A stretch of DNA of 27,733 bases from positions 1 through 27,733 of the forward strand of contig JBIOJM010000105.1 of NCBI GenBank assembly GCA_044450785.1, given 5' to 3'. The stretch is from JBIOJM01 sp044450785 (lineage in GTDB: Bacteria; Planctomycetota; Planctomycetia; Isosphaerales; Isosphaeraceae). Shown here one piece after another: positions 1 to 8,234 of the stretch. The notes beneath the pieces are model-generated. The model made no database searches. It was not told the origin of the DNA and was given only the letters and a program-made list of their open reading frames with translations. Within the stretch, counting starts at the first letter, position 1; every line of letters starts with the position of its first letter. Position numbers and translations under genes: made by a program.

Positions 1-250
1 CGACGCCTTTGCCACCGGCCAGACGTTATACGTCTTGTCGTTCGCCGGTTACACGGCCGAACAACCCGAGATCAGGCGAGGGATAGATTTCCTGGTCGCC
101 ACGCAAACGCCCGAAGGCAGTTGGCCGATGATTTCTCGATCGACCCCCGATGGCTCGCCCGGGAGCTCGAAACTATTGACGCCGATCACCTGCGCCGCCA
201 GTTCCTGGGCCACGCTCGGCCTGGCGAGACTTGCGCCGAAGGGAAATTGA
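1..250 (+). CDS. C-terminal end of a prenyltransferase/squalene-oxidase-repeat protein (5' partial)
   Basis: The reading frame is open from base 2 to the TGA at 248-250, about 82 codons, and the gene starts outside the window. The visible part begins DAFATGQTLYVLSFAGY, continues through a helix ending RRGIDFLVATQ, and carries a QW-like motif, QTPEGSW. This pattern is typical of the alpha/alpha-barrel repeats of prenyltransferase/squalene-oxidase-like proteins, which planctomycetes carry in many copies, often as exported proteins of unknown substrate. The last helix (ASSWATLGLARLAP) would close the barrel. The catalytic repeats lie upstream, so a true terpene cyclase cannot be told from a non-enzymatic repeat protein. 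A TTG at 35 is in frame but falls inside the repeat and is not the start. Confidence 0.7.
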   Translation, partial: DAFATGQTLYVLSFAGYTAEQPEIRRGIDFLVATQTPEGSWPMISRSTPDGSPGSSKLLTPITCAASSWATLGLARLAPKGN

Positions 251-736
251 AGAGTAATCACCACGAGGTCGCTTGGCGAACTCAGCAACGCGCATCGGCG
301 GCACGCTCCGACGTACGAAGGGGACGAGATGGCGCAGAAGCAGATAGAAGGCGGGAGCTTTCCAGCACATCCTGAGCCGATCACACACGCGGCCGCGGTG
401 AAACCGGATCGCCCCGGCGCGAGCCCCCTTCTTGTCGGTCCCCCTTCCACACTCCCCAGTCAGCGCCGCGTGAAGCTCAGGGGCTCCGGCTCCGCTCCTT
501 GTTGACCTTCGCGTTGTCGCTCTGACGGCAGTAAAACAAACGGCCGTTTTCTTTATTGCCCCGGTGGCTCGGCGTCTTGATCTCACGACGCTTCGGTCGA
601 TCTGACCGACGCGCGCAAAGAATAAAAACAGCAAGCGGCCGTAGCGAGTGGGAGCTGCGCATCCGGAACGACTCCCGCCTGGTAGAATGAAGCACAGCGA
701 GAGAAGACGCCCTCAGCGTGAAGATGGAGGCTGGTC
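251..736. other. gene-free stretch of 486 bp
   Basis: No open frame here has a recognisable product. The stretch lies between the repeat protein and the HEPN cassette and should hold the cassette promoter. It contains a perfect 12-bp palindrome (538-549) in an A/T-rich patch. A TAGAAT hexamer at 683-688 could be a -10 element, but I see no matching -35 at the right spacing. No terminator with a clear U-tract was found. Confidence 0.6.
538..549. repeat. 12-bp perfect palindrome AAACGGCCGTTT
   Basis: The 12 bases are their own reverse complement and sit in an A/T-rich patch (TAAAAC just before, CTTTATT just after) that stands out from the GC-rich surroundings. There is no loop, so a strong hairpin is unlikely and a protein-binding dyad is the better reading. 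It lies about 190 bp before the first cassette gene. Operator function is inference. Confidence 0.35.
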
Positions 737-1645
737 ATGTCCGCAGCCGACAATTTTCTGAGCCTCTTTGACGAACAGGGGCGCTACAAGAACGGCGATG
801 GCGAGGTCGGGGTCATCTTCCTGACGAGGAGCGGAACAGAATACCCAGGGAAGCTCCGATTCAGGTGCGGGCTGTTAGTGAGCGCAGAGATGGGCGGTGC
901 GAGCCCGTGGGGCTACCCGGATGAATCGCCGCTTGACGGCCTGAAGTTCCTGCTGCACTTCCAAGGAGACAAACCCCGCGCAGTGTTCGTCGAACAGGGA
1001 CGGGTCGTTCACAATTTCGAGGTGCAAGACGGAGCCTCGAAGGAAAAATTTCTGGCCAACTTCCGAGTCGCCCGGAACCTCTTCGTTCACCCCAGGGCTG
1101 AGACCGATAGCCCTACGATCGACACAGCCTCGATCTCCGATGCGTTAACTCGGGGCGCGCTTTGGCTGACGCCGAAGTCGGTGGAGGGTTTCAACGCTGC
1201 GAATTTCCCCGAACTGAAGGCGGATCGACAAGCGGAACTCCTGAACGCCGTGCAAGCGTTCAAGGCCGTTGCGAGCCAGGTCCCCGCCGACAAGCCTCCG
1301 ACGAAAGAGCAGTACGGCAATGCAGCCACCGCCTTCATCGCTATCCTGAACATTCTGAGCCCTTACCTTCCCACCCCGGAGGAGTCCAAAAAGGTGGAGA
1401 AGGCGCTGCGAAATGTGCTTTTCCCGCCCTGGGTGGTGAACTGGGACTACGAACTGGGAAGCAGCGAGGAAGGGGACGCTGCGGTCTGGGTCAACGTCTT
1501 CGCCGAAGGGAACGTCGCTCGGAGCGATTACGGACGCTTCGGCTCACGGATCATCCCAATGATTCGCCAGGCGCTTGCAGCGGAGGGAGTCCGTAGGTGG
1601 CCCTACGTCAGGCTGCGCACCGCCACGGAATACAAGACGGCCTGA
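737..1645 (+). CDS. unrecognised protein, first gene of a HEPN cassette
   Basis: This 302-aa protein starts at an ATG preceded by GGAGG (726-730, 6-nt spacing). I do not recognise the family. It has no signal peptide or membrane segment and looks cytosolic. The first ~115 residues look like mixed beta structure (VGVIFLTRSG, PRAVFVEQGRVVHNFEV). A middle part rich in Ala, Lys and Glu (about 160-230) looks helical. The last ~75 residues look like a small alpha/beta domain (WVVNWDYELG, AAVWVNVFAEG, IIPMIRQAL, PYVRLRTATEYK). Its stop lies 4 nt before the HEPN-like gene, so the two are almost certainly co-transcribed and probably coupled in translation. By analogy with other HEPN gene pairs it could be an antitoxin, a partner subunit or a sensor. 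That is inference from position alone. Its base composition looks less GC-rich than lhr downstream, as judged by eye. Confidence 0.75.
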   Translation: MSAADNFLSLFDEQGRYKNGDGEVGVIFLTRSGTEYPGKLRFRCGLLVSAEMGGASPWGYPDESPLDGLKFLLHFQGDKPRAVFVEQGRVVHNFEVQDGASKEKFLANFRVARNLFVHPRAETDSPTIDTASISDALTRGALWLTPKSVEGFNAANFPELKADRQAELLNAVQAFKAVASQVPADKPPTKEQYGNAATAFIAILNILSPYLPTPEESKKVEKALRNVLFPPWVVNWDYELGSSEEGDAAVWVNVFAEGNVARSDYGRFGSRIIPMIRQALAAEGVRRWPYVRLRTATEYKTA

Positions 1646-1649
1646 CCCA

Positions 1650-2180
1650 ATGGCGCTACACGATGACCTGCTAGCGCTGGCGAGGCGACTCGTACCTCCA
1701 GTCCCTCCCCCACCCGCTCTTGTTCCGCCTCCACCGCCGATTGTCGAAGCGGATCTGCGGCGCGGGGTGTCTACCGCCTACTACGCTTTGTTCCACATGC
1801 TCATCCACGAGGCAATGGCGCGGATCGTCGCCGATCCTACGTTGCGGTCCCGCGTGGGCCGGTCGCTTGATCACGGCAAGATGAAGCAGGTGTGCCAAGA
1901 GTTTTCTGGTGCGACAGTCGTGGCAGGTGTGCTGACGGTGAGGCCGGGCGTTGCTATCGCACCCCAACACCGAGACATTGGTACAGCCTTCGTCGATCTA
2001 CAACAGGCGAGGCATGACGCCGATTACGACACAGCGACTCCGCTGGGACACCCGGATGCGGACTTGAAAGTCATGACGGCGGAGAACGCATTTCTCGATT
2101 GGGCGGCTTGTCAAGCTGACCCGTCCTCGGGGGTGTTCCTGACTGATCTGTTCTTGAAGAGCGTCCTGAAGAGATCGTAG
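1650..2180 (+). CDS. HEPN-like domain protein (UPF0332-like), second gene of the cassette
   Basis: This 176-aa protein starts at the ATG at 1650, 4 nt after the upstream stop. An in-frame start at 1575 would add 25 residues that only shadow the first gene. No clear Shine-Dalgarno is present, which fits translational coupling. Residues 15-30 are almost all proline and valine. Residues 36-49 read LRRGVSTAYYALFH, the helix seen in HEPN proteins of the UPF0332 type. Residues 118-127 read QQARHDADYD, matching their second conserved helix (R..ADYD). The canonical HEPN ribonuclease motif R-x4-6-H is not clearly present; the closest is R121-x4-Y126. HEPN proteins act in toxin-antitoxin, abortive-infection and RNA-processing systems, often with a nucleotidyltransferase partner. 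The partner here is not an obvious one. The domain call is fairly secure; RNase activity is uncertain. Confidence 0.7.
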   Translation: MALHDDLLALARRLVPPVPPPPALVPPPPPIVEADLRRGVSTAYYALFHMLIHEAMARIVADPTLRSRVGRSLDHGKMKQVCQEFSGATVVAGVLTVRPGVAIAPQHRDIGTAFVDLQQARHDADYDTATPLGHPDADLKVMTAENAFLDWAACQADPSSGVFLTDLFLKSVLKRS

Positions 2181-2542
2181 TTAATGAGGGAAGAGCGGGA
2201 ATCGAGGGCGAAGCTACTTTCCGAGGAAATATCAGGCCTTTCGGCAGAATTGTCTGTGCATCGGTCCGACACACCGAAGCATTCTTGGCCGCAGACGAGC
2301 GCGAACCCACACTTCTTCGGCACCAGTCTAATGCCGCGAGAGTGCCGACGGGATTTGAACTCAATAACTCTCGCTGCTCACCGTCATGCTGGAAATCCTG
2401 GAGCCGCAGCTTGGCCACCGCCCTGGGGGGAAATAGACCTTTGTACAGAAAGAACGCTTGCGGTCCGCCGATTCCCAGGCGAAAATTGGGCTTTCCGTTC
2501 GTGACGGCATGATTGACCTGCTCGCGGAAGGCCCTCGCATCC
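2181..2542. other. gap of 362 bp between the HEPN cassette and lhr
   Basis: No gene is convincing here. A frame of 106 codons starting 3 nt after the HEPN stop is discussed under findings. The stretch contains a minus-strand segment resembling a tRNA T-arm and 3' acceptor strand, inside an 8-bp inverted repeat (2336-2374). The lhr promoter should be here, but no well-spaced -35/-10 pair was found. Confidence 0.5.
2336..2374 (-). repeat. 8-bp inverted repeat around a tRNA 3'-end-like fragment
   Basis: Arms GCGAGAGT (2336-2343) and ACTCTCGC (2367-2374) are perfect inverted repeats around a 23-nt spacer. On the minus strand, 2360-2342 read GTTCAAATCCCGTCGGCAC, like a T-loop plus the 3' half of an acceptor stem. 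The T-stem pairs poorly and no matching 5' acceptor strand or anticodon arm is visible within 100 nt, so this is not an intact tRNA. It may be a decayed tRNA or an attachment-site remnant, or chance. Confidence 0.35.
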
Positions 2543-5500
2543 ATGGACCGAGCAAGCGACGGTGCGGACGACATCCTCGATCGGTTTCACCCGGCGGTGT
2601 CGTCGTGGTTCCGTGAGCAGTTCGGCGAGCCGACGCCGGCGCAGCGGCTCGGTTGGCCGGCCATCGCATCCGGCCAGAATGCCTTGATCGTGGCGCCGAC
2701 AGGGTCGGGCAAGACCCTCGCCGCCTTTCTGGCAGCGCTCGACCACCTCTGGCGAGCGCCTCGAGAGAAGCAGGGTGTGCGAATCCTCTATCTGTCGCCG
2801 CTCAAAGCGCTCAACCAGGATGTCTGGCGCAATCTCCATTTCCCTCTCGAAGGAATCCTGGCGAAGTCTCGCGACCTCGGCGTGCCCTTGCCCGCTCTGA
2901 GAGTCGCGGTCCGGAGTGGCGACACTCCCAGCCACGAACGCGCGGCCATGGTTCGGAAGCCCCCAGACATCCTCATCACCACGCCCGAATCGCTCCACCT
3001 CCTGTTGACGAGCCAGGCCAGGGAGACGCTGCGGGGGATCTCGCACGTCATCGTCGACGAGATTCACGCCGTCTGTGGCAACAAGCGTGGCGTGTTCCTG
3101 GCGCTCTTGCTGGAGCGACTCGAGGCGATCAATCCCGCAAGTTTTGTGCGGATTGGACTGTCGGCCACCCAGCGTCCCCTGGACGAAGTCGCGCGCTATC
3201 TGGGTGGGATCCGGCGAATCGGTGGGGCGTCACCCGAGCGCGGCGCGGAATTTCGACCCGTCACGATCGTCGACGCCGGCTGGCGTCGTGACCTCGATCT
3301 CGAGGTCATCTGGCCACGCAGCCCGGACCGCCCTGCGGTCGCCGGATCGATCTGGCCCGAGATCGAACAGCGGTTGCTGACTCTGGTCCGGGCCCACCGC
3401 TCGACGATCATCTTCGCCAACAATCGGCGGATGGTCGAGAAGCTGACGTCCCGGCTCAACGCGTCGGCTGATCCAGACAGTGACGACGAGACGGACATGC
3501 CGCCGGACTGGGCCGGCGCGGGGGACCTGGCGGGCGATCCGGCCACGGAGTTAGAACGCAGCGCCGCGCGTCCGTTCCGGGCGCACCACGGAAGCATCAG
3601 CCTTCCCGAGCGGCGAGCGACGGAAGATGCCTTGAAGCAGGGTGCCCTGGCGGCGGTCGTGGCCACCGCGTCCCTCGAGCTGGGTATCGACATGGGAGCG
3701 GTCGACCTGGTATGCCAGGTCGAATCGCCGGGTAGCGTGGCGCGCGGGCTTCAGCGAGTGGGCCGGGCAGGGCACGTGGTCCGCGGCGTCAGCAAGGGGC
3801 GCCTGATCGCCAAGACCGCGAGCGATCTGCTCGAATCGGCCGCACTGTGCCGCGCCATGCTCGAGGGCGCGATCGAGCCGCTTCGCGTGCCGCACGGGTG
3901 CCTCGACGTGCTGGCGCAGCAAGTTATCGCCTGTGTCGCGATGGAGCCGTGGGACGTGGCGGCCCTCTTCGACCTCGTCCGGGCCGCCTATCCGTTCCAC
4001 GACCTGCCGGCCGAAGCGTTCGAGAACGTCCTCCGGCTGGTCTCCGGGCGGTTCCCCACGCCGGAGTTCCGCGACCTGCGCGCGCGCCTCTCCTGGGATC
4101 GGGTCCACAACCGCCTGTCCGCACTGCCTGGAACGAAACACCTTGCCTTGGTCGGCGGCGGCACGATTCCCGACACGGGTCAATTCCCGGTACATCTGGG
4201 GGAGGGAGGGCCGCGCCTGGGCGAGCTCGACGAAGAGTTCGTCTACGAGCGGCGGGTCGGCGAGGCGTTCGCGCTGGGCAATTCCACCTGGCGGATCGAG
4301 GCGATCGAGCCCCATCGCGTGGTGGTCGGAAAAGCGGAGGGGCAGACGGCCGTCATGCCATTCTGGCGGGGAGAGAATGCCGCGCGTTCGGCCGAGCTGG
4401 GTGAGAGGGTCGGGGCGCTCTGTCGTGAGATCACGGACCGGTTGGATGACCCGGAATTACTGTCCTGGCTCGAAAGTGAGTGCCGGCTCACGCCGCCCGC
4501 TGCCCGCTATCTCAGGCATTACATCGCCGGTCAGAAGCGGCTGGCGGAGGCCGTCCCCAGCGATCGGACCATCTTGATCGAGTCGTTTCTCGACCCGGCG
4601 GGTGAGCTGGGGCTCGCCATCCTGACGCCGTTCGGCGGCAAGCTGCATCACGCACTGAAACTCGCCCTCGTGGGACGGATCCGTGATCGGCTGGGCATCA
4701 CGCCGGCGTGTCTGCACACCGATGACGGGCTTTTGTTCCGGCTTCCCGGCATGGATGATCCGCCGCTCGACCTCCTCGATGGGCTCTCCGGCGAGCTGGC
4801 GGAACGCTTGATCCGCGAGGAGCTGCCCGAGACCGCGCTCTTTGGGCTGCGGTTCCGCCAGAGCGCGGCCAGGGCCTTGCTCATGCCCCGCCCCGACCCG
4901 GCCAGGCGAACGCCGCTCTGGCTCCAGCGGCTGCGCGCCAAGGACCTATTGCAAGTCGCGAGGCAGTTCCCCGATTTTCCGATCGTCCTCGAGACGATGC
5001 GCGAATGCCTGGACGACGACCTCGACCTGCCGCGACTTCGCTCGCTCTTGAGTGCGATTCAGGAAGGGACCGTGCGCGTGGTACGCCGCCAGGGCGAGAT
5101 CCCGTCGCCGTTCACGTCGGAATTGATCTTCCTGTTCACGGCGGCTCATCTTTACGAGTGGGACGAGCCGAAACGGAGCGACCGGCAACCGGTCCGCTCC
5201 GTCGTGGATGAGGACCTGCTCGAGCCCTTGCTGCGCGGGGGACCGCTGGACGACTGGCTTGCGCGGGAGGCTGTTGGACGAGTGGAGAATCGCCTTCGGC
5301 ACATTGGCCGGCCGCCGCGAACCGTGGACGAGGCAGCGGAACGCTTGCGCCTCCTCGGCGATTTGACAGTCTCCGAGGCGGCCGGGCCGATGGATGCATT
5401 CCTCGCCGAGTTGCGGGTCGGCGGCCGAGCCCTGACGATCGAGCTTGCCGGCACTTCGGAGCCAATGCGTTGGATCTCCGCCGAGGAGGAGCCGCTTTTT

Positions 5501-7126
5501 CGGGCGGCGTTCCTGGTTCGATCCGGCCCCGATGAGGAAGCACGCGGCACGATTGTGCGTCGCTTCCTGCAGACGCACGCATTGATCGGTCTGGCCGATC
5601 TCACCGCCCGATATCCGATTCCCGCCGACGAGGCGGCCGAGCTGCTCGAACGTTGGTCCGAGGAAGGAAAGGTGGTTCGGATCGACACGGGAGGCACCGC
5701 GGGCGAAGCGCGGTGGGTGGAACGGGAAAACCTCGCCGAAATGCGGCGGGTGACCGTGGCCGTGCGACGGAAGGAGAGCCTGGCCGTTCTGCCCGAAGTG
5801 TTCGCCGATTTCCTCCTCCGCAGGCAATACGTTCATCCCGCCACATGCGGACAGGGGCCGGCCTTCCTCGAGCGGGTCCTCGATCGACTGCAAGGATTCG
5901 CGGCCCCCGCCCGCGCGTGGGAAGAAGACATCCTGCCGCGCCGCATCAAGGACTACCGCCCGGCGTGGCTCGACGAGCTCCTCGGTCGTGGGACCTGGCT
6001 CTGGCGGGCGGAAGCCGGCCCGCGCGACGAGCCGCGGGTCGCTTTTCTGCCTCGCGACTTTCCCGGCGATCCGCCGGGCGAGGTCGCGTCGTTGGATCTC
6101 TCCCACGACGAACAGCTCATGCTCGAGCTGCTCGAGCGGCACGGTGCCAGCTTCGCAACCGATCTCGCGCGGCTCGCGGGCGTCGAACCGTCGCGGGTGC
6201 GCGGCGCCTTGAGCAGCCTGGTGGGACGAGGACTGGTCACGAACGACCGCTTCGACCCGGTGCGGCAGGGGTCCGAGTCGACTCTTCAGGCGCTTTCCGA
6301 TGCCGCTTCCGCTCGTCGCGCGGGTCTCTCGCTCGGCACCCGGCCGAGGAGGTCGACCGCGGCGCGGTCCGAGGGGCGGTGGTGGCGTCTCGATCGGCCG
6401 GCCGGCGACCCGGAAACCAGGCTTCTCGCCTGGGCCGGCGTCCTGCTGGACCGGTATGGCGTCTTGACGCGCGACGTCGTCGCTCTCGAGCCGTCGGCCC
6501 CATCCTGGGGCGACCTCGCCCCGCTGCTGTCACGGGCCGAGTGGCGCGGCGAGCTTCGCCGCGGCTACTTCGTCGAAGGACTCTCCGGTGTGCAATATGC
6601 TCGAGAAGATGCCGCCGCGGAGCTGGCGCGGCTCGCAGCCGCGCCCCAGGCAGGCACGGCCTCGCGGGCCGTCATTGGTTCATCGGAAGGAGAGGGGGGG
6701 AACGATGCGCGCGCGGCGAAGGCTCCTGGTCGCGACGTCCTCGTCTGCTCGGCCGATCCGGCGAACATCTACGGGGCTGGCGCGCCGCTGGATATCGACC
6801 TCCTGGGCGGCGGCGTCGCGCGGTTGCCGCGCCTGCCGGGCAATTTCCTGGTCCTGTGCGACGGCCGCCCCATCCTGATCATCGAGTCTCAGGGAAAGCG
6901 ATTGACAGGCATTCCCTGGGCCAAGCAGGTCGACGTCGATCGCGCGCTCGCTCTTTTTCTCAACCTGGCCGGCCCGAGGCGGCGAATCCTCAAGGTCGAA
7001 ACGTATAATGGAGAGCCGGCGGCGGAGAGTCCCGCGGCCCCTCGGCTGACCGGATTGGGCTTCGTTCGTGATTATCCCGGCATGGCGTTCTACGCGGGGT
7101 GGCCGCGGGCTTCCGCCGGATCGTGA
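2543..7126 (+). CDS. lhr: full-length Lhr-type ATP-dependent helicase
   Basis: This is a 1527-aa superfamily-2 helicase of Lhr type, close in length to the long bacterial Lhr proteins (E. coli Lhr about 1540 aa). The cytosolic enzyme moves 3'-5' on single-stranded nucleic acid and is linked to DNA repair in other bacteria. Visible motifs: APTGSGKT at 51-58 (motif I), DEIH at 172-175 (motif II), SAT at 207-209 (motif III), ATASLELGID from about 374, and QRVGRAGH at 404-411 (motif VI). About 1100 residues of winged-helix, Lhr-core and C-terminal domain follow. The C-terminal end contains the family-like DPANIYGAG, a stretch ending in LVLCDGRPILIIESQGKRL. The ATG at 2543 is preferred (GGAAGG at 2526-2531). 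A TTG at 2515 is in the same region, and an in-frame TTG would add 10 residues lacking family character. The gene is followed 88 bp later by a metallophosphoesterase on the same strand. No frameshift was seen. Confidence 0.93.
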   Translation: MDRASDGADDILDRFHPAVSSWFREQFGEPTPAQRLGWPAIASGQNALIVAPTGSGKTLAAFLAALDHLWRAPREKQGVRILYLSPLKALNQDVWRNLHFPLEGILAKSRDLGVPLPALRVAVRSGDTPSHERAAMVRKPPDILITTPESLHLLLTSQARETLRGISHVIVDEIHAVCGNKRGVFLALLLERLEAINPASFVRIGLSATQRPLDEVARYLGGIRRIGGASPERGAEFRPVTIVDAGWRRDLDLEVIWPRSPDRPAVAGSIWPEIEQRLLTLVRAHRSTIIFANNRRMVEKLTSRLNASADPDSDDETDMPPDWAGAGDLAGDPATELERSAARPFRAHHGSISLPERRATEDALKQGALAAVVATASLELGIDMGAVDLVCQVESPGSVARGLQRVGRAGHVVRGVSKGRLIAKTASDLLESAALCRAMLEGAIEPLRVPHGCLDVLAQQVIACVAMEPWDVAALFDLVRAAYPFHDLPAEAFENVLRLVSGRFPTPEFRDLRARLSWDRVHNRLSALPGTKHLALVGGGTIPDTGQFPVHLGEGGPRLGELDEEFVYERRVGEAFALGNSTWRIEAIEPHRVVVGKAEGQTAVMPFWRGENAARSAELGERVGALCREITDRLDDPELLSWLESECRLTPPAARYLRHYIAGQKRLAEAVPSDRTILIESFLDPAGELGLAILTPFGGKLHHALKLALVGRIRDRLGITPACLHTDDGLLFRLPGMDDPPLDLLDGLSGELAERLIREELPETALFGLRFRQSAARALLMPRPDPARRTPLWLQRLRAKDLLQVARQFPDFPIVLETMRECLDDDLDLPRLRSLLSAIQEGTVRVVRRQGEIPSPFTSELIFLFTAAHLYEWDEPKRSDRQPVRSVVDEDLLEPLLRGGPLDDWLAREAVGRVENRLRHIGRPPRTVDEAAERLRLLGDLTVSEAAGPMDAFLAELRVGGRALTIELAGTSEPMRWISAEEEPLFRAAFLVRSGPDEEARGTIVRRFLQTHALIGLADLTARYPIPADEAAELLERWSEEGKVVRIDTGGTAGEARWVERENLAEMRRVTVAVRRKESLAVLPEVFADFLLRRQYVHPATCGQGPAFLERVLDRLQGFAAPARAWEEDILPRRIKDYRPAWLDELLGRGTWLWRAEAGPRDEPRVAFLPRDFPGDPPGEVASLDLSHDEQLMLELLERHGASFATDLARLAGVEPSRVRGALSSLVGRGLVTNDRFDPVRQGSESTLQALSDAASARRAGLSLGTRPRRSTAARSEGRWWRLDRPAGDPETRLLAWAGVLLDRYGVLTRDVVALEPSAPSWGDLAPLLSRAEWRGELRRGYFVEGLSGVQYAREDAAAELARLAAAPQAGTASRAVIGSSEGEGGNDARAAKAPGRDVLVCSADPANIYGAGAPLDIDLLGGGVARLPRLPGNFLVLCDGRPILIIESQGKRLTGIPWAKQVDVDRALALFLNLAGPRRRILKVETYNGEPAAESPAAPRLTGLGFVRDYPGMAFYAGWPRASAGS

Positions 7127-7214
7127 TTGGTGTCGAGCCGGCCGCGTGACTTTTCGATTCCCCGCCTATTCATTACGATCAGGCGACGCACGCCGCCATC
7201 CCCGGAGCCGAGTC

Positions 7215-8048
7215 ATGGAGACGACCCAGGATACGCCTGATCCGTCGGACACCACCCATTACGATTGCGTCGTGATCAGCGACCTTCACCTGGGCAGCCT
7301 CGTCTGCCAGGCGAAGCTGCTCGAGGAGTTCCTGTTGTGGGCCGTTGAGCATTGTGACCAGCTCGTCATCAACGGCGACGTCTTCGACGACTTGAACTTC
7401 AAGCGGCTGACAAAGCGGCACTTCGCCTGCCTGAAGATCATCAGGCGCAACTCCGACCGTGACGATTTTCACCTCGTGTGGATTCGCGGCAACCACGATG
7501 GACCGATCGACATCATCAGCCACATCGTCGGAGTCGAGATCCTCGATGAATACGTTTACGACAACCACCAGATCCAGCTCTTGATTCTGCACGGAGACCA
7601 GTTTGACACGTTCACCACCGCCTATCCCTGGCTGACGGAAATCGCCTGCGGCATCTTCTATTTCATTCAGAAATGGATGCCGCACCGCGCCGCTCGTTGG
7701 ATCCGGCGGATCTCCAAGCGATGGCAGCGGAACAGCCAGTTGATCGAGCGCCGAGCCGTGGAATATGCCCGCGGCCAAGGTTTCCATTTTGTGACGTGCG
7801 GCCATACTCATCTTCCCCTGGTCGCCCGGCACGACGGAGTGCTTTACGTAAACAGCGGCACCTGGACCGAAGCGGCTCCGTGCCCCTACGTGGCGGTCCG
7901 CGGCAGCGAAGTCCGGCTGGAGTACTGGCCGCCGGCCGAGATCATTGCGGCACGTGAGACGGAGGAACGGGCCGGCGCGAACCCCCCGATGCTTCCCCCC
8001 ACCGTGCCGGCCGTGGGTGAAGGATCGTCGCGGGCCGCGACTTCGTGA
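7215..8048 (+). CDS. calcineurin-like metallophosphoesterase, LpxH-like
   Basis: This 277-aa protein starts at the ATG at 7215 (GGAG at 7204-7207, 7-nt spacing). The open frame reaches back to 7068 but there overlaps the end of lhr. All dinuclear-metal motifs are present: SDLHLG at 22-27, NGDVFDD from 53, GNHD at 92-95, HGDQFD from 126, GHTHLP at 196-201, then YVNSGTW. The HGDQFD and GHTHLP pattern with a basic, amphipathic insert (about 150-180, FIQKWMPHRAARWIRR) resembles UDP-2,3-diacylglucosamine hydrolase-like proteins (lipid A synthesis). LpxH itself usually has GNRD where this has GNHD, so the substrate is open. Position after lhr recalls the Lhr-Core/MPE nuclease clusters of some proteobacteria, so a nucleic-acid role is an alternative. 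The C-terminal ~45 residues are Pro/Ala-rich and probably disordered. Confidence 0.85.
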   Translation: METTQDTPDPSDTTHYDCVVISDLHLGSLVCQAKLLEEFLLWAVEHCDQLVINGDVFDDLNFKRLTKRHFACLKIIRRNSDRDDFHLVWIRGNHDGPIDIISHIVGVEILDEYVYDNHQIQLLILHGDQFDTFTTAYPWLTEIACGIFYFIQKWMPHRAARWIRRISKRWQRNSQLIERRAVEYARGQGFHFVTCGHTHLPLVARHDGVLYVNSGTWTEAAPCPYVAVRGSEVRLEYWPPAEIIAARETEERAGANPPMLPPTVPAVGEGSSRAATS

Positions 8049-8223
8049 GGGCGCCAAACGGGTGTACGAAGCTCGTGATTCTGGTATCATGTAAAACCGA
8101 ACCAAGGCGCTCGAGTCCCCCATCACGGCGGGCACGATGGGCGAATGATTGGATCGTGTCGCGAGACACCATCGAGAGCGTAAAGTGGAAAACAAATCAG
8201 AGCGGGGGCGGTTCGAGGCGATC

Positions 8224-8228
8224 GGAGG
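8224..8228 (+). promoter_or_regulatory. Shine-Dalgarno GGAGG deciding a GTG start at 8235
   Basis: GGAGG lies 6 nt before the GTG at 8235. No in-frame ATG occurs near the predicted N-terminus, so this site fixes the start. The 186-bp gap before the gene also holds a small perfect hairpin, GTGTC-GCGA-GACAC (8156-8169), of unknown role. Confidence 0.6.
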
Positions 8229-8234
8229 CTGCTC

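Noticed and set aside
2336..2440. An intact minus-strand tRNA gene
   Set aside because: The T-loop-like sequence is there, but the T-stem has two mismatches, and no anticodon arm or 5' acceptor strand complementary to the 3' part was found.
4946..7008. Long frames overlapping lhr (minus 4946-6142, plus 5653-7008)
   Set aside because: Both are Arg/Pro-rich shadows of the Lhr coding frame, which has family motifs and full expected length.
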